Shown here: positions 24,929-33,367 of the stretch, piece by piece
How positions within the stretch are numbered: position 1 is the stretch's first letter
Layout of the letters: every line of letters starts with the position of its first letter
NCBI RefSeq assembly: GCF_002205845.1
Contig: NZ_NISI01000002.1
Span: forward strand, 558,001-622,000
Length of the DNA stretch: 64,000 bases
Direction: 5' to 3'
Origin: Roseateles puraquae
GTDB lineage: Bacteria > Pseudomonadota > Gammaproteobacteria > Burkholderiales > Burkholderiaceae_C
Notes under the pieces: model-generated
Told to the model about the DNA's origin: nothing
Databases searched by the model: none
What the model saw: only the letters and a program-made list of their open reading frames with translations
Made by a program: the position numbers and the translations under genes

Positions 24929-26455
24929 TCAGCGCAGGGAAATGGTCTTGTCCAGGATCTTGCGAACGTTGTCGGCGTTCTTGACCGTGGTGTGGTTGGT
25001 GTTGGCGTTGTTGCCCAGCGGCGTGCCCCAGCCGGGGTTGGCGCTGGTGATGCCGACGACCACGTCATTCGGGTTGGGCCCCGGCGCGGCGGTCACGGCA
25101 TAGGTCAGGACCGTGATGAAGGGGCGGTTGGGGTCGAAGGTCTGGATCATTTCCAGTTGCACCTGCGTGGCCGAGGCATACGTGCAGATCGACTGGTAGG
25201 CCATGCGCAGGCGGTTGTAGACGTAGCCGCCCAGCAGGGGCACGGACGACGCCGGGTTCATCGGGTCGATCTGCGCATCGGTGGGTGGGCCGCTGCACTG
25301 CGGGCCGGCGTCGGCGCCGAAGGTGAAGGTGTTGTTGACGTTGCCGCGCAGCCCCGCGTTGCGAGCGTCGATGGCAGCCCAGGAGGTCAGGTCGTTCAGG
25401 CCCGGAGGCTGCGGCCCACCGGCGCCGGTGTTGCTGAACAGGCCCGCCACCGTGCTGCTGACGAACTGCTGGGCGAAGTCGTTGGAGGCGCCGCCCTGGC
25501 GGGTGTAGATGTCAGCCACCTGGCGCTGCAGCAGCGTCAGGTCAGCGACCACCGAGCCCCAGTGCGGCGTGGACAGCGTGCCCAGCGACAGCACCTCGAA
25601 GGGGGGCGCCGCGGCCGCGAGGGCCTGGCTGTCCAGGCCGCCCTTGCTGTGCGCGATGAGGTTGACCTTCTTGGCCTTGTAGGGCGACAGATAGGCCTGG
25701 ATCTGGCCGCGCAGGTTGGCCGCGTTGGTGCCTACGGCGCCGTTGGGGTTGGCGGTGGAGAAGCGCTCGTACACCACGCCCGCCTCGTCCAGGGTCTTGA
25801 GCACGCCGGGCGAATCCTTGTCGAGCCAGGTGTCGCGGTTGGAGGCAATGCCGTGGGCCAGCACGTAGGGGAAGGCGGCGTCGAACTCGATGCCCACCCA
25901 GTCGATGCTCATGCACCAGACCTCGTCGCTGTTGGCGGTGTCGATGTCGACCCGGAACTCATTGACCGCATCGACCGCCTTCTCGCGCCCAGCGAACTTC
26001 ACCTTGGCGATGTCGATCTCGAAGCTGTCGTTCACCCACGTGTTGTTGAAGCCGGACAGCGTCTTGATGAAGTCGCCGTTCCAGGACAGGCGGTCGATCT
26101 CGGGCTCGTAGGTGCCGTCGGTCACCGCCTTGTCGTCGATGTCGTACACCGGGAAGGAGATCTTGGCGCGTGCGCCCACCACCTTGTCGGCGATCAGCTT
26201 GCCCAGCTTGTCTTGCAGGATGTAGCCGTTGCCGTCGAGCATGGTGTCGTTGACCGGAGCCGGCACCTTGAACTGCACGATGAGCGGGCCGCCGCCGCGG
26301 TAGGTGCAGCCGGTGTCCAGGCCGCCGCCGCTGTTCTTCACGTACTTGCCCATGTCCTCGCTCGGGGGCGGGAAGGGCGACGAGGTCTGGGCATGGCTTG
26401 CGCACACGCAAGCTCCCAGCAGCCAGGCGGCGAGCGCCTGCAGGCTAGGCTTCAT
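24929..26455 (-). CDS. Secreted lipase/esterase (alpha/beta hydrolase)
   Basis: 508-residue exported hydrolase (signal peptide ends CASHA, near residue 22). The N-terminal 190 residues form a beta-rich region. The hydrolase core begins FPYVLAHGIASNRDTW near residue 197 (oxyanion His-Gly), with the nucleophile elbow IAHSKGGLDS near 258 and LSLGTLSTPHWGS following, as in triacylglycerol lipases and PGAP1-like esterases. The start has a GGAG-type ribosome site. It lies between the cohesin and dockerin genes in one direction. No dockerin is seen in its own C-terminus. Confidence 0.85.
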   Translation of the reverse strand: MKPSLQALAAWLLGACVCASHAQTSSPFPPPSEDMGKYVKNSGGGLDTGCTYRGGGPLIVQFKVPAPVNDTMLDGNGYILQDKLGKLIADKVVGARAKISFPVYDIDDKAVTDGTYEPEIDRLSWNGDFIKTLSGFNNTWVNDSFEIDIAKVKFAGREKAVDAVNEFRVDIDTANSDEVWCMSIDWVGIEFDAAFPYVLAHGIASNRDTWLDKDSPGVLKTLDEAGVVYERFSTANPNGAVGTNAANLRGQIQAYLSPYKAKKVNLIAHSKGGLDSQALAAAAPPFEVLSLGTLSTPHWGSVVADLTLLQRQVADIYTRQGGASNDFAQQFVSSTVAGLFSNTGAGGPQPPGLNDLTSWAAIDARNAGLRGNVNNTFTFGADAGPQCSGPPTDAQIDPMNPASSVPLLGGYVYNRLRMAYQSICTYASATQVQLEMIQTFDPNRPFITVLTYAVTAAPGPNPNDVVVGITSANPGWGTPLGNNANTNHTTVKNADNVRKILDKTISLR

Positions 26456-26505
26456 GGAGGATCTCCGGTGAAGGAAAAGGGTGGCCTGATGTCTTCAGGC
26501 CGGGG

Positions 26506-27438
26506 TCAGGTGGCGGAGAAGGTCGGGGCGTTGACCTTGATGACGTCGCCCTTGGGCACCGCTTCGCCGCGCAGGCGCTGGCCGACCTTGTCGGGCGTCA
26601 GTGCCGGGCCTACGCTGACCCAGAACTCGCGGCCATCTTCCGCCCGCACCTTGGCACGGGTGCCGGCCACCTCCACCACGCGCACGTCGATGGGTGTGGG
26701 TTGGGCGGGCGTGTCGGCCTTGGTCTGGGCCTGGCTGGCCAGCGGTGCGGCCAGGGCCAGGCTCAGCGCCAGCGCTGCACGGCGTTGGCGGCCGCTGCGA
26801 CGGCGCGCCCAGCCGGCCCCGGCAAGGGCCGCCAGGGCCAGCGCGGGAGCGCCGGGTTCGGGCACCGTGTTCTCGCCACCGCCACCTTGCGGGTCGATGA
26901 TGAGCAGGGCCCGGGCGCTGCCGAAATCCATCGTGATCGGCCGCCCGTTGGCGTCGGAGAACGTGAGCAGCGGGTCTGCGAGATCGATGGCCAGCGCCGT
27001 GCCGCTGCTGGCCTGCAGGGCCACGAAGCTCAAGGTCAGGAAGTCGAAGCCGTCCGGCTGCTGCGCGTCGAGCACGGCGGCCGAGTTGCCGCTCAGGCCG
27101 AAGGCGTCGACGATGCCACCCGCCGCCGCGGCATCCCCGAAGAAGCCGAGGCTGCCCACCTCGGGCAGGTCCAGCGCATTGGCGCCTGTGGCGGCGTCCA
27201 GGAAGCCGAAGCTCTGGAAGCTCAGCAGACTGTTGTCGTACTGCAGGTCGAGGTCGAAGCCCGCCAGCGAGCCGACGCCTCCCTGATGCAGCCCCGACAC
27301 CGCGAAGGTCAGCGTGACCACCTGCCCGACCGACACGCGGTTGCTGGAACTGGACACGTTCACCGTGGCCGCCGACACCACGCCAACCCAGCACATCACT
27401 GCGCAGGCAGCGATGCGACGAAGACCCTTCAGCCGCAT
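26506..27438 (-). CDS. Cohesin-domain PEP-CTERM protein with unusual C-terminal extension
   Basis: 310-residue protein. The signal peptide ends GVVSAA near residue 24. A cohesin domain spans about 25-180: VNVSSSSNRVSVGQVVTLTF, then GFDLDLQYDNSLLSFQSFGF. A PEP-CTERM signal follows near 205 (VPEPGAPALALAALAGAGWA, then RRR). Unusually the protein continues for about 95 residues: a second hydrophobic stretch (AALALSLALAAPLASQA) and a small soluble domain ending VNAPTFSAT. The start is fixed by GGGAGGAACTC before the ATG. It is the first gene of the cohesin-lipase-dockerin run. The cohesin could anchor the dockerin protein at the surface. Confidence 0.85.
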   Translation of the reverse strand: MRLKGLRRIAACAVMCWVGVVSAATVNVSSSSNRVSVGQVVTLTFAVSGLHQGGVGSLAGFDLDLQYDNSLLSFQSFGFLDAATGANALDLPEVGSLGFFGDAAAAGGIVDAFGLSGNSAAVLDAQQPDGFDFLTLSFVALQASSGTALAIDLADPLLTFSDANGRPITMDFGSARALLIIDPQGGGGENTVPEPGAPALALAALAGAGWARRRSGRQRRAALALSLALAAPLASQAQTKADTPAQPTPIDVRVVEVAGTRAKVRAEDGREFWVSVGPALTPDKVGQRLRGEAVPKGDVIKVNAPTFSAT

Positions 27439-27580
27439 GAGTTCCTCCCGTCGTGCCGCATCGGATGGGCAGCACGCGAGTCCATCTTCCTGGCGGCGCA
27501 TGAGCCGCAGCCATCCCTAGATCACCGCCCGCCCCCGAGTCGCGGGGGGCGCCTCGCGCAGAAGGGAGGAGAGGCCGCGG

Positions 27581-28105
27581 TCAGCGTTGCGGCGGTTGCG
27601 GACGGGTCACGAAACCGTAACGCTGCGGTAGGTCGGCCGCGGCCACTTCAGCGGGCGCCCAGCGTCCCTGCTCCACGGCGTCGGCGGCGAGCGCCATGTC
27701 GGCGGTATGCACCAGGCCCAGGCCGAGGTCGGTGGCGAGATACAGCCGCCCAGCTTCGTCCAGCAGGCTGGCCTGCACCTGCGCGGCCATGCCGGTGTGG
27801 CTGAGCACCCGGCCGTCGGGCTGCAGGCGCCAGACCCAGGGCGTGGCTTCGAGTTCCACATAGACGCGCTGCGGCCCGTTCTGGAAAAACCAGCAGCCGG
27901 CGTCGTCATGCGCGTAGTTGCGGCCGATGAAGGCCAGCAGCTTGTCGTGCTCGATGCGGCTGCCCTTGACCTGCGGGAAGGGCCCGGCGTGCTGGATGCG
28001 CTCGTCACGCATGTACCAGTCGCCGCGGGCGTCGAGCGCCAGCCAGCCGTAGCAGTGCGGCACGTTGGGCCACTTCTTGAGGGCGGCGGCGACGAGGGCG
28101 TCCAT
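27581..28105 (-). CDS. Conserved hypothetical protein (DUF-type, 174 aa)
   Basis: Soluble protein beginning MDALVAAALKKWPNVPHCYGW, Trp/Tyr-rich, with the pattern LALDARGDWYMRDER, IGRNYAHDDAGCWFFQNGPQ and VYVELEATPWVWRL. This resembles a widespread proteobacterial family of unknown function whose number I cannot state safely. Its ATG overlaps the stop of the hydrolase gene by one base (TGATG), so the two are co-translated. Confidence 0.75.
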   Translation of the reverse strand: MDALVAAALKKWPNVPHCYGWLALDARGDWYMRDERIQHAGPFPQVKGSRIEHDKLLAFIGRNYAHDDAGCWFFQNGPQRVYVELEATPWVWRLQPDGRVLSHTGMAAQVQASLLDEAGRLYLATDLGLGLVHTADMALAADAVEQGRWAPAEVAAADLPQRYGFVTRPQPPQR

Positions 28106-29070
28106 CAGGCGTGCCTGCCGAGCCAGTCGCAGACCTGCTCGGGCATGGTCAGCAGATGCCCCGGCAAGGTTCCTGCCGGGAAGCCCACATGGCCGCCATG
28201 CCCCGGCTGCCACAGCGTGACATGGGTGCCCACCTCGGCCGCATGCGGCAGGCTGTGGCCGGGCACGAAGGGGTCGTTGCGTGCGTTCAGCACCAGCGCC
28301 GGGATGCGGATGCGGTGCAGGTGCGGCTTGGCGGCGGCGCGGGTCCAGTAGTCCTCGGTGTTCTTGAAACCGTGCAGCGGTGCGGTGAAGAGGTTGTCGA
28401 ACTCGTAGATGGTGTTCACGCGCTTCAGGCGCTCTCCGTCGAACAGGCCCGGATGCTGCTGCAGCTTGCGCAGTGCCTTGGGGATCATGGTGCGCAGGAA
28501 GCGCCGGGCGTAGACCGCCTTGTTGAAGCCGCGGTCGATGGCCGCACCGGCGGCGGCCAGGTCGATGGGCGAGCAGATGGAACACACCGCATGCGCCACG
28601 GCCGACGCGCTGTGCCCGGCTTCTTCCGCCCAGCGCAGCAGGGCATTGCCGCCGAGCGACACGCCCGCCACGCGCAGCGGCGCGCCATGGCGCTCGCGCA
28701 GGCGCTGCAGGATCCAGCCGACCTCTTCATAGTCGCCCGAGTGGTAGGCCCGCGGCGCGCGGTTGAGCTCGCCCGAGCAGCCGCGAAAGTGCGGCAGCGC
28801 CATCGCCCAGCCGCGCGCCCGGGCGGCGCTGGCGAAGGCCACGCTGGAGTGGCTCGTGCGGTCGCCCTCCAGGCCATGGAAGAGCACCAGCAGCGGCGCG
28901 CCAGCCGGTGCATCCGCCAGGAAGTCGACGTCGATGAAGTCGCCGTCGGGCGTGTCCCAGCGTTCGCGCGTCCAGCGCGGCGGCGGGCCGTCGTGCTGGC
29001 GGCTGAACAACGCGGGCCAGATGGTCTGGGCATGGCCGCCGGGCAGCCAGCGAGGGGCGCGGTACTGCAT
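28105..29070 (-). CDS. yheT: YheT-family alpha/beta hydrolase
   Basis: 321-residue hydrolase of the YheT/EMB8 group. It begins with the diagnostic WLPGGHAQTIWPALF, then LLVLFHGLEGDRTSHSS (oxyanion region near residue 66), HFRGCSGELNRAPRAYHSGD near 98, the nucleophile elbow GVSLGGNALLRW near 140, NARNDPF (acid) near 262 and the His in GHGGHVGF near 290. Cellular substrates of this family are not well defined. It is the first gene of a pair with the downstream 174-residue protein. Confidence 0.88.
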   Translation of the reverse strand: MQYRAPRWLPGGHAQTIWPALFSRQHDGPPPRWTRERWDTPDGDFIDVDFLADAPAGAPLLVLFHGLEGDRTSHSSVAFASAARARGWAMALPHFRGCSGELNRAPRAYHSGDYEEVGWILQRLRERHGAPLRVAGVSLGGNALLRWAEEAGHSASAVAHAVCSICSPIDLAAAGAAIDRGFNKAVYARRFLRTMIPKALRKLQQHPGLFDGERLKRVNTIYEFDNLFTAPLHGFKNTEDYWTRAAAKPHLHRIRIPALVLNARNDPFVPGHSLPHAAEVGTHVTLWQPGHGGHVGFPAGTLPGHLLTMPEQVCDWLGRHA

Positions 29071-29084
29071 GCGCTGGGGTGCGG

Positions 29085-29540
29085 CTAGTGAAGGATGCCG
29101 GCGTCGGCCACCAGTTCCTGCACGTCACCCGCATTGCCGGGGCTGGCGTGGTGCAGCACCAGGCGCCAGCCCAGGGTGGTCTTGAGGTAGACGTTGGTGG
29201 CAATCACCCAGGCGGTCGGCGGGTGGGCGGTGTCTTCCGTGGGCAACTGCACCCGCTCCAGCACGTGGTGGATGGCGCAGTCGCCGCTTTGCAGGCGCCG
29301 CACGCGCTCGGGGTGCACATGCACCGCGCCGCGCTGGAAGACGGCCTCGAAGGCGGCGCGAATGGCCGCCACGCCCACCAGGCGCGGGCCGCCGGGGTGC
29401 ACGCAGGCCACCTCTTCATCGTCAGCCCACAGGGCCATGAGGTGATCGAGGTCGGCGTGCTGCAGCGCCTCGTAGAACTGGGCCTCGGTGTCGTCGGGGG
29501 AGGCGAGCAGGGCGGCGGTCTTGGCGGCGGATGGCGGCAT
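29085..29540 (-). CDS. SnoaL/NTF2-like domain protein
   Basis: 151-residue small alpha+beta-barrel-type protein. The start MPPSAAKTAALL is preferred. Features typical of the YybH/SnoaL group are AQFYEALQHADLDHLMALWADDEEVACVHPGG, followed by FEAVFQRG and a C-terminal strand TLGWRLVLHHASP. Such domains bind small ligands or act as isomerase-like enzymes; the function is unassigned. It sits 14 bp upstream of yheT in the same direction. Confidence 0.8.
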   Translation of the reverse strand: MPPSAAKTAALLASPDDTEAQFYEALQHADLDHLMALWADDEEVACVHPGGPRLVGVAAIRAAFEAVFQRGAVHVHPERVRRLQSGDCAIHHVLERVQLPTEDTAHPPTAWVIATNVYLKTTLGWRLVLHHASPGNAGDVQELVADAGILH

Positions 29541-29634
29541 GAGGGGGATTGTAGGAAGTCGGTCGACCGCTGGCATTGGCTACATTGCGCCCCTGAGTTG
29601 GTCCGTCAGTCTTCCCCCTTGCCGCTACCTGCCC

Positions 29635-31599
29635 ATGACCCGATTCAAGCCTGTTGCCCTGCTGCTCCTTGCCCTGCTGCTGTCTGCCTGCGGTGGCGGT
29701 GGGGGCGGCGGTGACGGCGGCTCGGCGCCCGGCGGAGGCGGGGTGCCGCCGCTGTCGACCCAGTGCCAGACCGGCTCGGTAGCGCAGCTGGCCTTGCCGA
29801 GCGGCGCGGTGGCTGGCCGCAACCAGGAAGTGGCGCTGCTGGCCTGCCCGGGTGCGCAGATCGCCAGCGTCCAGTGGCGCCAGGTCGACGGCCCGACCCT
29901 GCCGCTGCAGTCGGCGCGCTCGCAGGTCCTGAGCATCACACCACCGACCGCCGGCCGGTATGCCTTCAACGTGGAGTTCACCGACGCGAGCGGCCGCAGC
30001 GCCAGTGGCCAGGCGGAGTTCACCGCGGGCGCGCCCGCAGCCTCGGCGCTGGTCATCCGCGGTGAGCCGTCGGTCTGGGTGGGCGGGCAGACCTCGCTTC
30101 GCGCCTGGGTCGAGGGCCTGCCTGTGGCCGACTACGCCACGGCTCGCGTGACCTGGCGCCGCATCGACGGCCCCGCCATCACGCTCGACGACGCCTCGCA
30201 GTGGCGTCTCATCTTCACCGCCCCGAACGTCATGCAGGACAGCATGCTGCGCCTGCGCGCCGACGTGACCCTGGCCGACGGCCGCAGCCTCAGCCAGGAC
30301 TTCAACCTGCTGGTGCAGCCGCCGCCCGGCGCCGTGGTCAACTTGCTGTTCGGCAGCGGCAACCGCTCGTCGCGCGTCTACCCCTATGTGGCCAGCAGCC
30401 CTCACGCCGCCGCGCTGCGTGACTGCATCTACACGCCCGCGCTGACCTCGGACACGCTCTGCACCCTGGGCCGCCTGCCACTGCTCGGGGCCGAAACCCG
30501 CGGCGATCTGCCCACGGTGGAGCAGGTGATGGCGCGGGTGCTGGTGTCCAACGACTGGATGGGCCAGCGCTTCGAGGCTTTCCTGCGCGAGCAGGACGCC
30601 CATGGCGATTTCCGCCGCCTGCTCAACGCCACCACGGCCATCGTCATCGGCGGCCGGGTGCGGCCGGCCTTCTACTGGAGTGCCACCGGGGCCATCTACC
30701 TGGATGCGGACTATCTCTGGCAGACGGCCGCCGAGCGCGACACGGTCAGCGAGGCGCCCGACCCGCGCAGCGACTACGGCAACGACCTGGCCTACGCCAC
30801 GCTGTGGCGCTATGTGCAGGCCAACCAGTCGGCAGGCGGTCGCCCGCCGGTGCTGGAGCGGGCCTCACGCACCACGGCTGAGCTGATCCCGGCGTTGGGG
30901 CGGCTGCTGTATCACGAGCTGACGCATGCCAACGACTTCCTGCCGCCGCGCAGCCATCTGCTGCTGAACTCGTCGCTGCGGGTCTACCAGGCGGTGCCGA
31001 CCGGCACGGCGTCGGAGCAGTTGCAGGCGCAGCTGCCCTTCTTCTCGCAGGAGATGGTCGACCTGGGCCGGGTGCAGTTCTTTGGCGTGGCCTCCACGGC
31101 CGCGCAGCGGGCCTACCAGCCGGCCGACATCGTGCGCTTCTTCAGCACCGACCGCGTGACTGACGACTACAGCTATTCGCTTCCCACGGGCCAGACCGTG
31201 CCGCGGGAAGACGCCGCCATGCTGGCCGAGGAGGCGTTGATGCAACTGCGCCACGGCGTGCTGCGCGACGTGGCCATCACGCCGCAGTTCCTGAGCGGGT
31301 CGAGCGCTGACGCGGTGGTGACCTGGGGCCAGCGCGGCCGTGTGGGCGATGCAGCCATCAAGCCCCGTGTGGCGCTGGTGCTGGCGCAGACCATGCCGTG
31401 GCTGCCGGCCGGATTTGTCGACGGCCTGGCGGCGCCGCAGCCGCTGCGCGCCGGGCTGACCTGGGGCCAGAACCTCAACCAGGCGGCACTGGCTGCCGGC
31501 CGCGTGCAGTCGATGTCAGCCACCGAGCGGGCGCTGGAAGTCGACCTGGAGCAACAGCGCCGTGGCGGCCGGCAGCGGGCAGCGGCGCTGATGCGTTGA
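29635..31599 (+). CDS. Lipoprotein with Ig-like repeats and HELTH zinc-peptidase motif
   Basis: 654-residue predicted lipoprotein. The signal MTRFKPVALLLLALLLSAC is followed by a Gly-rich linker. Two PKD/Ig-like repeats lie near residues 50-135 and 140-235 (VQWRQVDGPTLPLQS and VTWRRIDGPAITLDD). The C-terminal domain (about 240-650) contains LLYHELTHANDFLPP near residue 425, a match to the HExxH zincin motif, suggesting a surface metallopeptidase. I do not recognise the third zinc ligand or the peptidase family. It is monocistronic, and the start is set by the lipobox. Confidence 0.75.
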   Translation: MTRFKPVALLLLALLLSACGGGGGGGDGGSAPGGGGVPPLSTQCQTGSVAQLALPSGAVAGRNQEVALLACPGAQIASVQWRQVDGPTLPLQSARSQVLSITPPTAGRYAFNVEFTDASGRSASGQAEFTAGAPAASALVIRGEPSVWVGGQTSLRAWVEGLPVADYATARVTWRRIDGPAITLDDASQWRLIFTAPNVMQDSMLRLRADVTLADGRSLSQDFNLLVQPPPGAVVNLLFGSGNRSSRVYPYVASSPHAAALRDCIYTPALTSDTLCTLGRLPLLGAETRGDLPTVEQVMARVLVSNDWMGQRFEAFLREQDAHGDFRRLLNATTAIVIGGRVRPAFYWSATGAIYLDADYLWQTAAERDTVSEAPDPRSDYGNDLAYATLWRYVQANQSAGGRPPVLERASRTTAELIPALGRLLYHELTHANDFLPPRSHLLLNSSLRVYQAVPTGTASEQLQAQLPFFSQEMVDLGRVQFFGVASTAAQRAYQPADIVRFFSTDRVTDDYSYSLPTGQTVPREDAAMLAEEALMQLRHGVLRDVAITPQFLSGSSADAVVTWGQRGRVGDAAIKPRVALVLAQTMPWLPAGFVDGLAAPQPLRAGLTWGQNLNQAALAAGRVQSMSATERALEVDLEQQRRGGRQRAAALMR

Positions 31600-31636
31600 G
31601 CGACGTGAGGCCGGGGCCGCGCGGCCCCGCGCCGCC

Positions 31637-31852
31637 TCAGTGGTGGCCGCCGACGACCTCGCCCGCCTTCAACTTGTAGACCGTGCCGCAGTAGGGGCAC
31701 TGGCCCTGGCCGTTGTGGCTCAGGTCGATGAAGACGCGCGGATGGTTGCTCCACAGCGCCATCTTGGGGTTGGGGCAGAAGACGGTGCCGTTGTGCTGGC
31801 AGTCCTTGGCGGTGACTTCAACGGTGGCGGCGGAGGCTTGCGTGGTGCTCAT
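31637..31852 (-). CDS. Zinc-finger CHCC-type small protein
   Basis: 71-residue protein with the zf-CHCC pattern related to the NDUFS6 complex I accessory domain: CQHNGTVFCPNP, a histidine in WSNHPRVFIDL, and CPYCGTVYKL. In proteobacteria such proteins are commonly encoded beside ilvE, as here, with a 10-bp gap downstream of ilvE. Its biochemical role is not established. Confidence 0.88.
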   Translation of the reverse strand: MSTTQASAATVEVTAKDCQHNGTVFCPNPKMALWSNHPRVFIDLSHNGQGQCPYCGTVYKLKAGEVVGGHH

Positions 31853-31862
31853 GGTCTTGTTC

Positions 31863-32795
31863 TCAAACTGCGGTAAGCCATTCGGCGTATTTGGGGTTGC
31901 GGCCGTTGACGATGTCGAAGAAGGCCGACTGGATCTTCTCGGTGATCGGGCCGCGTGAGCCGCTGCCGATCTCGACGCGGTCCAGCTCGCGGATCGGCGT
32001 GACTTCAGCGGCCGTGCCGGTGAAGAAGGCCTCGTCGGCGATGTAGACCTCGTCGCGGGTGATGCGCTTCTCAACCAGCTTCAGGCCCAGGTCCTGGCAG
32101 ATCGCGAAGATGGTGTTGCGGGTGATGCCGTTGAGCGCGCCAGCCGACAGGTCGGGCGTGTACACCACACCGTTCTTGATGACGAAGAGGTTCTCGCCCG
32201 CGCCTTCCGACACGAAGCCCGAGGCGTCCAGCAGCAGGGCCTCGTCGTAGCCGTCGTCGGTGGCTTCCATGTTGGCCAGGATGGAGTTGGTGTAGTTGGA
32301 CACCGTCTTGGCCTGCGTCATGGTGATGTTGACGTGGTGGCGGGTGTAGGAGCTGGTCTTGACGCGGATGCCGCGCTTCAGGCCTTCTTCGCCCAGGTAG
32401 GCGCCCCAGTGCCAGGCGGCCACCATCAGGTGCACGGTGTTGCCCTTGGGGCTCACGCCGAGCTTCTCGGAGCCGATCCAGATCAGCGGGCGGATGTAGG
32501 CGCTCTTGAGGTTGTTGGCCTTCACCACGGCGCGCTGGGCCTCGTTCACCTGCTCGATGGAGAAGGGGATCTTCATGCGCAGGATCTTGCCGCTGTTGAA
32601 CAGGCGCTGCGTGTGCTCCTGCAGGCGGAAGATGGCGGTGCCGTTGACCGTGTCGTAGGCGCGCACGCCCTCGAAGGCGCCGCAGCCGTAATGCAGGGTG
32701 TGGGTCAGCACGTGGATCTTGGCGTCGCGCCAGTCGACGAGCTCGCCATCCATCCAGATCTTGCCGTCGCGGTCGTGCAGGGGGGCGGGAACCAT
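31863..32795 (-). CDS. ilvE: Branched-chain amino acid aminotransferase
   Basis: 310-residue fold-type IV PLP enzyme that interconverts Leu, Ile and Val with their 2-keto acids. Diagnostic segments are WMDGELVDWRDAKIHVLTHT, the substrate loop YGCGAFEGVRAY, the PLP lysine in TQAKTVSNY near residue 162, the DEALLLDASGFVSEGAGENLF block, NGITRNTIFAI, and DEAFFTGTAAEVTPI. The length is normal. The start ATG lies 36 bp downstream of the next upstream gene's stop, so it may be co-transcribed with that membrane protein gene. Confidence 0.96.
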   Translation of the reverse strand: MVPAPLHDRDGKIWMDGELVDWRDAKIHVLTHTLHYGCGAFEGVRAYDTVNGTAIFRLQEHTQRLFNSGKILRMKIPFSIEQVNEAQRAVVKANNLKSAYIRPLIWIGSEKLGVSPKGNTVHLMVAAWHWGAYLGEEGLKRGIRVKTSSYTRHHVNITMTQAKTVSNYTNSILANMEATDDGYDEALLLDASGFVSEGAGENLFVIKNGVVYTPDLSAGALNGITRNTIFAICQDLGLKLVEKRITRDEVYIADEAFFTGTAAEVTPIRELDRVEIGSGSRGPITEKIQSAFFDIVNGRNPKYAEWLTAV

Positions 32796-32831
32796 CGTTG
32801 CTCCAGGGGCGGGTGAAGAAAGCCCGCGATT

Positions 32832-33218
32832 TTACGGAGTGGCCGGCGCCCCGTCTGCGCGTACCAGACGCCATTCGGCGAGCTTGCCTTTGCGCAGCAC
32901 CACCTCCACCGCGTCGCCGCCGGCGTCACGCCACACGAAAGTCTCTTCGCCCGCCTTGACGCCCAGGCTGCCGGTGAGCTTGATCAGGTCCACGAGCTTC
33001 ATGCCGGCGTGCAGCTTGCTGCTGAGCATGACGGCGTTCACCACCGAGCCCATGGGCGCCGCGCCCGCCACCCGCATGAGGCGCATCAGGCGCGACATCT
33101 GCAGCAGCAGCCAGAACACGATGCCGGTCACGGCGAAGATCACGCCGTACACGCCCAGCAGCGCGCCACCCAGGAACAGCGCCAGCAGCGCCAGGCCGAT
33201 GCCAATCCAGGGGTTCAT
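32832..33218 (-). CDS. Small membrane protein of unknown function
   Basis: 128-residue protein. The first 45 residues form two closely spaced hydrophobic helices (GIGLALLALFLGGALLGVYGVIFAVTGIVFWLLL), followed by a basic segment and a soluble C-terminal domain with LHAGMKLVDLIKLTGSLG and FVWRDAGGDAVEVVLRKGKL. No known motif. It lies directly upstream of ilvE in the same direction. Confidence 0.7.
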   Translation of the reverse strand: MNPWIGIGLALLALFLGGALLGVYGVIFAVTGIVFWLLLQMSRLMRLMRVAGAAPMGSVVNAVMLSSKLHAGMKLVDLIKLTGSLGVKAGEETFVWRDAGGDAVEVVLRKGKLAEWRLVRADGAPATP

Positions 33219-33367
33219 GGCATGCGCTCCGCATGCGACGCGGGGTGCGGGCCGCCAGGTGCGGCGCAGCGGGTCGGCAGGCCGAAGGCGGCCGGCGGTC
33301 GGGGCAACAGGATCATGGGTTCAACCAGGGCGGGCGGTGCGTGGGGCGGCGCGCATCCTGCCATGGT

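Noticed and set aside
27515-27560. GC-rich hairpin near CCCCCGAGTCGCGGGGG as a terminator
   Set aside because: The stem is short and no T-run follows on either strand.
27581-28585. Longer form of the 174-residue hypothetical protein
   Set aside because: The upstream extension lies within yheT in another frame and has no similarity; the ATG at 28105 is coupled to the yheT stop.
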